Shown here one piece after another: positions 1 to 11,789 of a stretch of DNA of 60,509 bases (within the stretch, counting starts at the first letter, position 1; each line of letters starts with the position of its first letter). The notes below the pieces were generated by a model. The model saw only the letters and a list, made by a program, of their open reading frames with translations. It had not been told where the DNA came from and made no database searches. This DNA comes from Mucidula mucida. Its lineage: Eukaryota > Basidiomycota > Agaricomycetes > Agaricales > Physalacriaceae. The stretch spans positions 1 to 60,509 of the forward strand of contig JADNYV010000215.1 of assembly GCA_015501055.1 (NCBI GenBank), given 5' to 3'. The position numbers and the translations under genes are program-made.

Positions 1-680
1 GTGAGACACACCGAACGATTGGCTGGAGCGGGACGGGACGAGCTATGGGAATGAGCGGAACGATTAACGAGAGACAGATGGCTGGAACACGAATTTTTGC
101 ATCACCGGTGTGAGGAGAGCCTACGATTTCGTGACCCAACGCGTGGCATTCGAGTTTCGAGTGTCGACTTTCCACCCACGTCCAAGTGTCGATTGCCGCA
201 TAGCTGACATTGCCGACGCGCGATAGGCAATCCTGGAACACAACCATTCGTTTTAGACACTCTAATAGAGGCCTCGAATTTCAAACGATGGCAAATACCA
301 GGAGCTCTTGGTATTCTGGTCAATGAGAGGGACGGAGGACAGTGTGCGCCAAACGATTCAATGGTAATGAAAATCCCGATTGACGTCTGGAACATCACCA
401 CTAGGAGAGGATATGATTCCTGATGCGCACTAGCGTCCCAGCACGGATGAGCGGGTGGTAATCTTCGACTTGCTTTTCAATTTACTTACCTGCGACAAGA
501 ATGCATCCCATTCGCGGACAGAGACCACCGTACCCCCGAATTCAGAACAATCACGGCCCGTCTTGTCTGTCCATCACAAAGGCCTGCAAATCCTGATTGA
601 TTTTCGCCCGACACGATCATGATCACATAGGACCGGTGTGCGACGAAGGAGGATGCCTCGTCTCAGCTCGGGCTCGGGCT
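1..680. repeat. Left arm of a diverged inverted repeat
   Basis: This stretch matches the reverse complement of about 3390-3915 in the same order over most of its length. Shared blocks include the one around 545-620 (CGGCCCGTCTTGTCTGTCC, AAGGCCTGCAAATCCTGATT) and the outer block near position 10 (GATTGGCTGGA). Several indels separate the arms, and I judge them clearly diverged. The left arm may continue beyond the window start. No open frame here looks like a gene. It is probably an old dispersed repeat, present as two inverted copies around the GATA gene. Confidence 0.75.
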
Positions 681-1138
681 CATCCGTGTTGGGGAATACC
701 TCCTGCGCTAATAAAATGATTGTATGGCGACGAGGGCAGAAGTCGTTGACCAACCAATGGGGTGGACCATATGAAGTCTCTTTAATCATTGCGCCACAAT
801 CCATTACACGACCACCACAGCGCCATGTCGTGTGCCGATGGTTTGGTGCATCTGTGGTCAAGCAGACTATAAATTAAACTCGCGTGCTCTGGAATCAACG
901 AACATTGATGCATGAAAATCCTCACTGTGAATCTGATGCCGGATCAAGAGAATGCATTGCAAAGTCAAAGACGCGCACACACGATCGTGGTATCTCGGCA
1001 ACCGCAAGTATATAAAAGTACAAAAAGGAAAAACAGATCAACTGCAAGATAGCGACGAGGAGAGCAAGATAAATACTAACAAAAAAGGTCACGGGTGGGG
1101 GAATATAACAATATATACAGTCGAGAAAAAAAGAGTCC
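681..1138. other. Intergenic, 3' side of the GATA gene
   Basis: No gene is recognisable. It lies downstream of the stop codon of the minus-strand GATA factor and contains A-rich stretches near 1010-1100 that could hold its 3' UTR and poly(A) region. The open frames overlapping it have no family resemblance. Confidence 0.4.
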
Positions 1139-2232
1139 TTAGACGGAAACTGCAGTCTTTTCAGGTTGGTCCGCCTCTTTGGACGGCTCGTCCTTGACCA
1201 GCGACGGCGGCGGGGTCCAATGCTGCCTCTCGCCGGCATTCCAGTCCGGCGGCGAGGGCTCGCGAGAGGCATACGCGTGTGGCGTATACGGGCGCTTCTC
1301 GACATTGGAGAACGGAGGCAACGTGGTGCCGGGGTACATGCTCGGGGGAGGCGGCGGCGGCAGCGGATGAGTCATGGATGGCGGCGTATGCGTGGGCGTC
1401 CCTCGCATCATGTACGCGCCGGGATCGGGACCGCGCTGCTGTGAGAGCGCGCCGCCGGAGAGCGGGCCGCGTTTGTGGGGAAACTGTTCGGGCCGAGGGC
1501 GGGAGTGGGTGCGCTCGAAGAGACCGCACTTGTTGCAGAGGACTTTTCCGGGGGAGAGGTTGGAACGGCGCCACGTGGAGGTATCGGTGGTGCAGCAGTT
1601 GAAGCAGCGGCGCCGAACGCGGTCGCTGAGCTTGGTGCTGGCGTCCTCGGTGTAGACGATACTCGAGGGGTGGGGGGGAGGAGGATACGCTGCTGCGTGG
1701 GGGTGGTGCATGTGGTGAAGAGAGGAAGGGTGCGAGGGGGGGAGGTCATAGTATCCCCCGTGATGAGGGGGAGGAGGGGGAGGGTAAGGCTGGTAAGCCG
1801 ATGGGGGGTAATACGGGGGCGGGGTTCTCGGGCCGCCCAGCGTAGCAATAGGCGGCGGGGATGGCCGACGCTGCTGCTGTGGTCTGTGGCGCGGATATGG
1901 TTCAACACGGCCTGGCATTTCTTTGGGTGAACGCTGTGGCGTTGGGGATGGAGGCTGCTGTTGAAAGCTCGGTGGATACGGATTGACGGGCTCAAACTTG
2001 TAGACTGATTGCCTTGGCTTATCCTTGGATGCAAAGTCAGTAAAATCACGGAGAAGAGATCGATACAGACCTCGAGCGTTGGGTCGATGACAGCCTGCCT
2101 TGGAAGGGGGCTTTTTTCTTTGTTGACCTCGTCGTCGCGATCCTTGTCGTCTGTAGCAGTGCGGTTTGGCTCTGCTGTATCGCAGGGCTCTGATTTGTGG
2201 TGGTCGTGGTGGGCGTCGTCCCTCATCTGCAT
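1139..2232 (-). CDS. GATA-type zinc-finger transcription factor
   Basis: Two exons are supported: 2232-2071 and 2023-1139, joined by a 47-nt intron (GTCTGT donor, CTGAC branch site, AAG acceptor). They give a protein of about 348 residues. The finger sits near residues 194-220 and has the form C-x2-C-x19-C-x2-C with the typical TWRRS and LCNKCGLF elements, followed by a basic tail (HSRPRPEQFPHKRGP). Proteins of this family bind GATA-core DNA in the nucleus and control fungal nutrient, light or iron responses; which one cannot be told. The rest is low-complexity: an acidic, His-rich N-terminus, then Pro/Tyr/His-rich tracts (YQPYPPPPPPHHGG). The first in-frame ATG of the open frame was used; an upstream non-coding or coding exon cannot be excluded. 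The finger-containing exon is secure, the first exon less so. Confidence 0.85.
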
Positions 2233-3389
2233 CAAAGGCAAGTTTAAGAAGAGTTTACACAGCGGACCTGGGCACCATCACTATCACGGATCACCCAACC
2301 AACCCTCACCTCGATTCAACACAGTCCTTTTGATGAGAACAAACCACGGTGATGCACGCGCTCGGTTTGGTTTGTGTACGAAAATAATTCACACTCCGCT
2401 ACCCATCCCCGGCCGCTATCTCCGCTTCCAAGTTTTCGCCACCTTGCTCATCCCCGTATATCATCTGTTTTTTTACTCTACTTCGAGGCAGATGCGGTCA
2501 ACGGCAGACTGTCACTGTGGCGCACTCTTTGCCTGCCAATATTATCCATCCCATGTCCTTTCTCTAGGACCTGGGCGCTTCTTTCGTGAGAACCCATACC
2601 CACATAACATAACACCCTTTCTCCTTGTCCTTCTCGGGTTCTATTTGCGTGTCCCATGCCATCATGCCCCCCGTCAACGCAACATGATCCCGGCTTCTCC
2701 TTCCCTCTTTGAACCTTCCTCTTCCACGCCAAAGTGTACAGCCCATATGAATCTTGGCGCCCGAAGAATTTTCACTGTGCCCACCTCCATTCTTCGAGAA
2801 TGAGAACGCGTCCCCACACACTCGCACAATTTTCAATTCCTTGAAGCCTTCCGTCCTAGCCTCCATATTCCTTCTCTAGCCGCCCGTGCCCGCGCGCAAG
2901 GCAGTACGAAACGAAACCAAATACCTTCACATGTGCATCTCCATCCCCGGTTATCCACAAGATTGTCTGTGAGTATATACGCTCTCTCTCCATCCTTGAT
3001 AGACAGATTGCAATTGCAGTATAGCTTTTGCCCAAGGTTGTGCACCACATGATGACTCGTCGCGGGTCAGTGATGTGTGATTCCAACGTCCAAGCTCGCA
3101 CTTCCAGAAGCTCGGGTTCGGGAAGAGAAACGGGATTACGTTAAGGTTTTCTCTCAATTAATTCACTCTGTGGTTTCTATTCCTAGTGCCCTAAGCTTCG
3201 CGCGCTGCTCAATATCCAGAACGCGCTTCAACATACCGGCATAGTCACCCCCCCTCATCATCAAGATTTACAGCCATCGCCTTCGCGGGTGATCGTGTCG
3301 CGTCTTCTTCGCCGTAAGCTATTCCCTACATCATCACAGGGCCTGGTCATTTCGAAGCCTTGAGTAAACACGATTAGCGCCATACATTC
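2233..3389. other. Upstream region of the GATA gene
   Basis: No gene is recognised. The stretch is pyrimidine-rich on the plus strand (for example 2660-2730 and 2850-2890). On the coding strand of the GATA gene it therefore reads as a purine-rich upstream or 5' UTR region. Open frames here lack any family signature. Confidence 0.35.
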
Positions 3390-3915
3390 ATTTTAACAGC
3401 GTAGGAGAGCCCAAGCCCGAGCTGAGACGAGGCGGCTTTCTTCGTCCCACACCGGTCCTAGGTGATCATGATAGTGTCGGGCGAAAATCAATCAGGATTT
3501 GCAGGCCTTTGTGATGGACAGACAAGACGGGCCGTGATTGTTTGGGAACGGCGGTCTCTCTCCGCAGATGGGATGCATCGAAATAAGTAAATTGAAAAGC
3601 AAGTCGAAGGTTTACCACGCGCTGGGACGCGTCTCATGTCAAGTGCGCATCCCTCTCCTCGTACTAGTGATGTTCCAGGTGATGTCGTCAGAGCGCGGCG
3701 GACATCAATGGAAAGTGGTCCGTGGACACTCGAAAGTTGAAGTACCACGCAGGCTGGGCGCCCCGAAAATCCCAACACTGGTGCTGATTATCATTCGTGT
3801 TCCAGGCATCTGTCTCTCGTCAATCGGGATTTTCATTGAGTACCATGGCTCGTCCCGTCCCGCCCATACTAAGTATCCAGCCAATCATTCGGTGCGTTCC
3901 TTCCTTCAGTGCTGA
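3390..3915. repeat. Right arm of the inverted repeat
   Basis: Reverse complement counterpart of about 10-680. The best-preserved block is 3465-3540. The stretch 3820-3915 (AATCGGGATTTTCATTGAGT, then CCAATCATTCGGTG) corresponds to the extreme left end of the window. Both arms lack transposase-like coding sequence, so they could be solo pieces of a non-autonomous element. Confidence 0.75.
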
Positions 3916-6900
3916 TCTCGTTCCAGCATATCGTGATGATCACCCGCACATCGCATATAGTCAATGGCGAACTGATGTCTCCCGCCTTCACATCATCAGG
4001 CTGGCTCGAGATCAATAGCGGGTTCAATCCGAATAGCCTCGGATGATCATCATCATGCAGCTTCTTCGTACTGGAGTATAGCGGCGCGGTATTACGACCA
4101 ACCCAATACTTGCTGCTCATACTACTCTCATCCGTTCCATAGTACGCGGCTTCCTCTAAGTATTTAATGTCTACTATCCGCCCTTCTCCTTCCAACGTAA
4201 GTTGGCATCAAGATTTACACTCCACCGCCTTGGCGATGGATGGGATGGGGGGCACTGATTGAAAGTCGCGGAGTTCCTCTCCGGTGTGGGATCGGTCGTT
4301 CCTTTCCAATACATTTAAAAAAGCCCTTACTTAGTGCGCGCAGGGCTCATTTGCTGCCGGGTACGCGTAACGCAATTCAGAATACTTATGAATAGGAATC
4401 GAGGATTCGGAGGAAGGAACTCTGGTGCTATGTATAACCTCCTCCTCCCTCCGGTTTTGAGTGGTGGTTTCAACTTTCGAGCGACACCGCCGTTCTTGCC
4501 CCGTTTCTTCAAGTGCTGTGATAAGATGAAGATAAGTTTGGATGACTGGGGAATCACAGTCGATGGATGGGAAAGATAAGAACACCATCTAGACACTCAA
4601 ACACAGAGACTTGTAGCGAGTATCGGAACCTCGTGAGTGTGCGAGAACGTCACAACAATACTCTACCGAAATTGTAACGTATGTAGTGTGAATGATGAGC
4701 TGTTGATTATCTCCCGATGAGCGTGGTTCTCCGGTTTCGTGCCACAAATAAAGAGTCATGCAGAGGTGTTGGACATCAAGGGAGGGTGCGTTCGAGCGCG
4801 AGGAAGAAGTTTGTATGACATACTGTACCAGTGCCACATAATGATGCATCACTTTCCGAGCTTTGCCAGCACACGGACCACAAAGTCTAAATAAGCGGAG
4901 TCTTTGTGTTTGTCTGCAAGCATGATCTCCGGTTTCGAACACACTACAGGGATAGGGACTCCTCGCATTCATCGCAGAGGATGGAGATAAGATGGCATCT
5001 CATCATACTATGCCTGGTGGTATCCATGATCCACAATCTTCACGATCATGATCGAAGGAGGAGGCTTTGACGAGTCTCTCTTTCTTGGCGAGGACGTACG
5101 GACAGGTGGGACAATATCGTACCCTCGCCGAAACGCACCCTCGTGATCGTGTCACATATGTAGAGATTCGTGCGATGAGGCATCTGCTTTAGCTGTCATA
5201 TGGGTTGGGGATGGCAGTGCATTGAGAGGCGTTTGACACGGCCTCCGTGGAATGGGAAGAAGGACGACATTCCTCATCGCTTACTTAGTACTCTGGCGGA
5301 CGAGTAAAGTCAAATTCCCTGGCATCATCGCCCATCAAATGTTCATTGTCGGCTGATCCGAGCGCGCACTGCCACTGATGATCCCGTCGGCTCATGCCTT
5401 TTCGGGAATGATGTCGGGATTCTTTTTGGTTGCCTGCACTTTGTTTTTGACGACCATGTTTGATCCTTCTCACTGGACTATGGATCCTACATCTGCCCCC
5501 TACCCATTACATCCCGGGCCTCCTTCTTACCTGGCTCCTGATGGCCGGCTGGCCTATTTCTCGATTTGACTGAAAACACTGGAGCTTTCTTGTCAATACC
5601 GGCTCGAATCTTCGGGTGAGCAATCCTGACACGGGCGGCCCAACGTGACTGTTCCATCCACCGGGTCCTCTTGAACCAGAACTGATGGAGGTATGGGTTC
5701 CAATACCCTCGAAGTTTTTTTATCGGAGCTAAAACCTCCGATGTACTCTAGGGACCTATTCACCTAAGCGCCCGTTTCCACCCTTTCCTCTTCTTCCCCG
5801 ATTCAAGAGAGTGGTTCTGGTGCGTAGGGAATATCCGAAAACATCGATTTCGAGGCGCTTAACGATGATATCGATCGAATGCCATGATTGGCCCATAGCA
5901 TTTCCGAGTAGCAAGGATTTACGTCGTTCCACACGTGCTCTGGACGTTCAGGGGGGTCAGTATGGACGGTTGGCGTTTCTAGTGAAAGGATGCCTGCCGT
6001 CAATACGGAGCTAGCCTCTTTGGTGCTGTGGCTGCGGACGAGGCCATGATTCTAAAACGGTAAGGGTACTCCGTCGTCTGCTACGTGCACTCAGACATAG
6101 CACTGCGGTTCTCTAGCGATGGAAGCGATCGGCGACGCGAGAAATGTGGGCCGTTCTTTGCGAACCGATGGTCAACGATCTGCTAATATCGAGCGCTGAA
6201 AAGGGCTTTGTCCTTAATATGAACCTTAATCTTATTCAACGTTGTGTTCCACACCCACACCCACCTCGTTCTGTTCGGGTCACCACCTTCGGACCATCAT
6301 GTCGACTACGTATCACTGACAAGGCTGGAATGTCGACAGGTAGTGGCGGATCACCCAGCCTTTTGTATTCCTCGCTCCGAGCGACTTCATACTTCCTTGT
6401 GCCTCAGCTCGCATATATTGTGCTGCGTCGGTGGAATGCGTTTTAATGGTCGGATGGCCTTGCATCATAGTGAGCGAACTTCTCTCCATGTAATCCTAGC
6501 TCAAGCGGCGTGTACAATGCAATGAAGGAAAACTCGTGAAAGTTGGTGGCGCGCCTTCCTGGGTCGAGGTAAGTCCCACTTTCAAAACGATGCAAATCAA
6601 TTCAATTTTCCTGCTCTCTGCATAATCAACAGCACTATCTGATGGTGGTCGCAGGCACGAACTGATGCGTCCAGGATTAGCACGTTCACCCGACCCGACC
6701 GAAGTCGCCGCTTCGTTGTGGACCCACACCCGATTGCTAGGCTCTTCGAAATTCTCATCGCAATTTTCTCGCAAGTATGACGGCGGAAATAGAGAGAGAC
6801 GACCGGGTGGCTTGTTTCTCAAGGTTCTCAGCAACTCGGGAGCCGACTAGGTGTATTCAGTAACTATCGCTTCGAGGCCAGTGGCGATGCCGATGTTCTA

Positions 6901-9378
6901 ACACGTAGTACACAGACGCTCCTGTGCCGTGTTTGTGGAGTTTCTGACGCGTCCTCGAGGACGTGTGAGTAGACATTCTGTTCATACTCAACAGAACTTT
7001 CATCTTCAGGTAGGTTGTCCCTTGGTGGCGTAGCATCGTGTTGGCTTCCCTTTCCAATAGAACCTTCAATGAGAATTGATGAGGTGTTACAGGGCATCCT
7101 GTGATATATAACTTGGCGCTTCCATTTTACGACGAATCATTGCTTATGTTCTTCAATGCGCGATCCTTGGCCCTGTGAATTTGGTATGTGAATTCATGAC
7201 ATAAATGGATCTGGTATACAAGTATGACAGGATGTCGTCGTGTTCCTTGTTGTCGAAGGTAACAGGGATGTCCAAGATTCATTGGTGTGTCGACTTTCGG
7301 GAGAATGCCTCTCACTGGAGAGCTGACGTGCTCACGGATTGGAAGCTCGGTACGGTGACGGCGTCCTCTAAGCATTTCCTTAACTGATCTAGGCGTTCGC
7401 ATCTCAGCTCAGTCTTCTAGTCTTCTTGTCCCAGGTTCTCCAATGCACGCATATGACTGGCCCTGTAGCATATGCCTGGGGTGCACTCTTGACATCGATC
7501 CCGGCGCCAATAGACTTTCCATGATAACGATAAGGAACAAGCCGATGCTTGTCAACCTGGCTCGCACAATGTCTAGATCTTTCGTCCATTTAAATTGATG
7601 CGCCATCAGGATTCAATAGAGAGCATCCCGTACTTAATTTTAAACCCAAGAATCTCATGGAGTGTACTCGCGCCGGAGAAGAGATAGCGTCGTGTCTGAC
7701 GGGGCTGGACGTGGAGTACTCTATGACTTTTGGGAATAGTAAGACCCGGAGAAGCTTCGAAAATGTTCTCCATGAAGCGAGCTTCCGGCTTCTGATGCGC
7801 CGCTTTCTCATCCCAACTAATCAACTATCAGGCTGACAGCTCATATGTATTTGCGGAGGAACACACTGCTGATTCAATGGGCCTTCCTGCCGACTCTAGA
7901 CAATCTCATGCTGTTTCGTGTCATGGGGGACGGGTAAAAGCCACACTCGCTCAGAGTACGGCTAGTCCACTGCCGTACCTCAGTGGGAACTCCAAGCCCT
8001 CTACCTCATCGACGTAGGCCTCTCTGTAAATCATGATCCAGATCAGAGAACCCCCAAAAGATCTCTCATACTATCGAGATCGAGAGTTCGGTGATTATCA
8101 CACCCCAAGCGTGATGGGGGTGATGGAACGGATCCCATTGAATTTGCCGACTGCTATCCTGGAAAAAGCTGTGACCGGAGCAGGGATCCCAACATTGACC
8201 GGATCATGGAAATCTGATGAACTGGTTCACGCGAACGTGTAATATAGGAATGCGTGGGTTTTGGGCAGTGTACAGGTGGGATTACGGTACAAAGGACATT
8301 GAATACCTGCGGAATCGCATGAAGAGGGAGACACGAGACTGGTACACCGAATTCTCGTGGTAGAAACGAGATTCCTGTGGTGCCTTTCGAGATCATTAGC
8401 ACTTTCCAGCAGAGTGAGATTGGCGCGGGCCTCATGATTGGACTGTTGGGCTTCGCAGATTCGTCACCGCCACAGATGATGGTGGAAGGTTGAATGTGTG
8501 ACACAATTTGACTGCATCGAGATAAAAATAACTATGTAGTTCAATTGACGGCTGAAGGCATCGGAGGGGAAGCGAGTACGGGTCGAGGCTCAGTCTACAA
8601 TATCATCAGACTCACCGTCATAGAGAGATTGAATGAGATGTCAGGCTGACAATCTGTATCTTCTACCGATGTTACGGCCACCACGGTCGAGTAGTGTGAA
8701 GGATACACTGTGAAGCGCTGTCAACCTCGTCCGACGTGTAGGAGTCTCTGCAGATTGACTCTCAAGAAGGCCAGCCGTATGTAACAACTGTCAGCTACAT
8801 CCGAACTGCAACAGACTTTCTGAACTTGCTTCGTTGCTCGATAATCAAAGGATGTGCAGTGGGATGTCTCGTTCGTCCACAGCATCCGTCTTTTAGTCGG
8901 GAACGATGACCTTGAGGGTCGAATGGCATAAAGAGAGACAACGATTAGACGAAGGAGTGGATGGCATCTGTCGAGTCATTCTTGTGCGATCGAAGCGCAG
9001 GTGGAGGTAAGCCTCTATAACGATCATAGTATGGGTAGAATGAAATGCAGATCGAACCGACACGACATAGGGCTGAAGGATGGCGTTCTTTGCCTATTCG
9101 CTCCCTTGATATCAGGCCCATAGAGAGCTTCACAATATAATACAGTAGCCACAGCTTACCGTCTTTCCACTTTTCCTCTCCCGCCTCTTTGTCGCCTAGG
9201 CGCTGCTTCACTATCTTGATGAGCTGAAACCTGAGACCTTTCCGTGCCTCATTTGTCCTTACTATTTAATGCTCATCTCATTGAGCAAGACACGAAAAAG
9301 ATGCGTGTTCAAATTGACGGGTTTACATTATGATCAGCGGTCACGGGATCAAAACGATTTCCCTTTCACCCCATCAAC
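3916..9378. other. Long gene-poor stretch
   Basis: About 5.4 kb in which I recognise no gene, RNA or complete mobile element. Open frames are short (mostly under 120 codons), overlap on both strands and show no motif. A short segment near 4206-4235 resembles 3259-3290 (both contain ATCAAGATTTACA), which suggests further old repeat fragments. The stretch 7590-7824 (minus) holds two overlapping open frames of 72-73 codons that I cannot assign. Confidence 0.4.
9339..9350 (-). promoter_or_regulatory. Shared BTB-family upstream motif, copy 1 (inverted)
   Basis: GGTCACGGGATC is the reverse complement of GATCCCGTGACC. It lies 28 nt before the BTB start codon. The same near-palindromic 12-mer (GATCCCGTGATC) stands at comparable distances before the two other BTB copies in the window. 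A role as a promoter element is inferred from position and recurrence only. Confidence 0.4.
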
Positions 9379-10431
9379 ATGGCCCAAGCTCAATCCTCGG
9401 AGGCAACCTCAACGCCTGCAAAGAGGGCACGAACCAAAAGCGCGGAGCCTGAGCACACGTTTAACGGCAGCTCAGACTTTTGGTTCGAAGATGGCAATGT
9501 CATTTTGATCAGCGCTGGCGAGGGGCCGTCAAAGATTGGGTTCAAAGTCCATCTCGGGTTTCTGGCCAGGCACTCCGAGTTCTTTGACGACATGTTTAGG
9601 CTGGCCCTTCCATCCGCCTCGGATAGACGCGCTTGTACCAATCTTCCAGTCACTGATTCCGCTGAGGATCTCAACTATTTCCTGCACGCGGTGTATGATA
9701 TTGGGTACGCTATCTATCATTTGACTCTTGAGAAAACCAATACCTGTCTCAGATATTTCGTTCCCGAAAGAGACCGTACTCCGTTCGCTCAGCTAGCGGG
9801 TATGCTTCGCGTGGCAACCAAATACATCTGCCCAAAGCTGCGTGCAGATGTCATCGCGCATCTTGAAGAAATCTATCCCACTTCTCGTTACCAGCTCGAC
9901 CTCGGCCATGTTCTCCTTCCAAAGGAGTGCCTCCCAAACCGCGTCCATGCGATACACGCTATCCAGATGGCGCGCGAAAATGACGTCCCCACCATCATGC
10001 CTGCCGCCTTTTACCTTGCGACCACAATTCACCCAATGGAGTACGTCCTCTACAACCACCTCCTCACCCCAGACGACGATCGGCGTGTTATTGCGGGTCG
10101 CGCTCGCATCACCGAAAAAGTGCTTGAGGGCGTGTGGAGTTGGCTGCTGGATCAGCCGCTGGAGAATTGTGGCTTTTATGAATGTCGCCGCACGCGTTGG
10201 ACGGCCACGCAGGACCTCGCACGGAATGCCAGCTGTGCAGTAAATTTATTCCTGGAGCCCATGCTCTATGAGAGTGTAGGAAACGTGGCACTCACAAATT
10301 CGCCAGTGGTGGAGGAAGGTCAAATTTGCTGTAACTGTTTCAATGAATGGGGCCCGCACGATGAACACCAGTATGATAATCTCTGGGAAGAGTTGCCTCA
10401 CTACTTTGGGCTTCAAGGTTGGAAACGCTAG
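9379..10431 (+). CDS. BTB/POZ domain protein (paralogue 1)
   Basis: The frame is open for 350 codons, but a 48-nt GT-AG intron at 9705-9752 (a multiple of three) is very probably removed, giving 334 residues. The BTB core begins near residue 32 (DFWFEDGNVILIS), continues with FKVH..FLARHSEFFDDMF and, after the intron, YFVPERDRTPFAQLAGMLR and VATKYICPKLRADVI. BTB domains mediate protein-protein contacts, often as Cullin-3 adaptors; in Agaricomycetes this expanded family has no assigned role. A Lys/Arg-rich stretch near residues 14-20 could be a nuclear signal. The C-terminal half carries CxxC-like cysteines (ICCNCF) and ends in a YFGLQGWKR tail. The sequence is alignable from end to end with the gene at 25130. 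Removing the 16 extra residues restores that alignment, which is the main support for the intron. Confidence 0.9.
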   Translation: MAQAQSSEATSTPAKRARTKSAEPEHTFNGSSDFWFEDGNVILISAGEGPSKIGFKVHLGFLARHSEFFDDMFRLALPSASDRRACTNLPVTDSAEDLNYFLHAVYDIGYAIYHLTLEKTNTCLRYFVPERDRTPFAQLAGMLRVATKYICPKLRADVIAHLEEIYPTSRYQLDLGHVLLPKECLPNRVHAIHAIQMARENDVPTIMPAAFYLATTIHPMEYVLYNHLLTPDDDRRVIAGRARITEKVLEGVWSWLLDQPLENCGFYECRRTRWTATQDLARNASCAVNLFLEPMLYESVGNVALTNSPVVEEGQICCNCFNEWGPHDEHQYDNLWEELPHYFGLQGWKR

Positions 10432-10509
10432 AGGCGAGATCAATTTACGCGTTTATAAAAAATAAAAAGTAAACAACAGATACAGTCCATATGAAAGAAA
10501 CACTGTACA

Positions 10510-11789
10510 CTATGCACTCTTGACGTACTCCTTCCCTGCCTTGCGACAGCACCTCTTCAGATCATCGGCAATCTTCTCCCTATCCAATATGTGCCGGGTG
10601 GTGACTTCGTCAATCGCGTACTGCCGGAACGCCGAAATGATAGCATCTGCCGCATTCAACAATTGTTCTCTGGTGACTGGCGCGCCGGGATGACTGCCTG
10701 ACACAGTAGCGAAATGACGAGGAGAAAGACGATGACACGTCGATTGAAGGAGAACCGTCACTGGCTCGAGGTCATGAGTCGGCGAACATGATATGCTCGA
10801 ATCTTTAGAACCCGTAATAGCGGCTACTTTCGAACGACCTGATACTTGCGTCGAGAAGTAGGCCTTGGGAACAATTAGCTTGATGAGGAATATGGACTGA
10901 AGAGTACGTACTAGGTTCATTTCGAAAAGGAATATAGGCACGACAACGAATATGTCTCTGTTGAAAAGTTAGATTATGGAAGAAGGTAGAGGTGGAACCA
11001 ACATTAAAGCAGTAACCGGAAGGAGACATGCGGAACTGGATACACATGTAAGTGGCAAGTCTCCGGGAGCGAAGGCTAACATACCCAACTGCATTGTACG
11101 TCGCCCTCTTCTGGGTCTTCTTGAGCACCTCGTTGATGTTGAACTGCACAAATTCTGGCGTGACGGGGGCGCCTTCTGGTCCAGCCGCATCAGCAGGATA
11201 GAGCACTGTAAGCTAAAGAAATTGGTCAATGCACGAAGGAATACTCAAACTATAGAACATACATGACCGAGTTTCTTTTTCGGAGGTACACGTCCAAGAG
11301 CTTCTATCCTCGAATTGGGCAGATAATGTATTACGCCGTCAGCGATCTACATCACAGTAACCGTCAGTACACTGACATACAAGTCGACGTGCGACTCACA
11401 CCAGTGGCTTTGCCTTTAAACCGTTTCCATTTCCCCGCGTCGGGCTCTTGTCCTAACCGGATCCTCTCGCCCAGCGCAATCTCCTCCTGCCATTTCCGCT
11501 CTGCCTTCTTCACCAATCCTTCCTTGCCCTTCCGGCCATAAGCATCCTGTCCAGGCTTTTCGTATGGAGCCCGCGGAAGCGTGTAGAGCAGATAAGGCGA
11601 ATTCGGCTGCTTGTGTGAACGAATGGGCGTGGGGAAGGGGATGGCGAAGATAATGGTGGGGAGGTGCATGCCTACGAGTGTTTCGGGATGAGATGCAGTC
11701 GTCGGGGTAGAGGCCGACGGGCTCGCATGGGGCTGGGGTGATTCATAAGCAGGAGGAGCGCGTGTGTCCGAGTCGAGCTTGGTCGTCAT
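10510..11789 (-). CDS. Conserved fungal membrane protein of unknown function
   Basis: Six exons fit without a frame break: 11789-11400, 11346-11263, 11212-11085, 11035-11003, 10957-10912 and 10863-10510, giving 344 residues. Introns are 53, 50, 49, 45 and 48 nt. The N-terminal third is Pro/Ser-rich and followed by a conserved-looking block (LPTIIFAIPFPTPIRSHK, PYLLYTLPRAPYEKPGQDA) and a charged stretch (KKAERKWQEEIALGE). Exons 4-6 together encode a hydrophobic segment (CLLPVTALI, DIFVVVPIFLFEMNLAYF), so the product is probably an integral or peripheral membrane protein. The C-terminus is helical and basic (RHILDREKIADDLKRCC). I recall similar proteins throughout Agaricomycetes but no experimental function. 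The tiny exon 4 (33 nt) is the least certain element. Confidence 0.8.

Noticed and set aside
1408..2232. Long second open frame over the GATA gene (Ser/Thr/Pro-rich)
   Set aside because: Its first 54 codons are exon 1; beyond the splice donor at 2070 it only shadows the finger-containing frame and has no motif of its own.
2009..2803. 264-codon open frame on the plus strand
   Set aside because: Overlaps the GATA first exon and its upstream region, has no family resemblance and an unusual composition; probably chance.
8154..8504. 116-codon minus-strand frame as part of an adenylating enzyme
   Set aside because: A faint impression only; no adenylation core motif can be found on either side.
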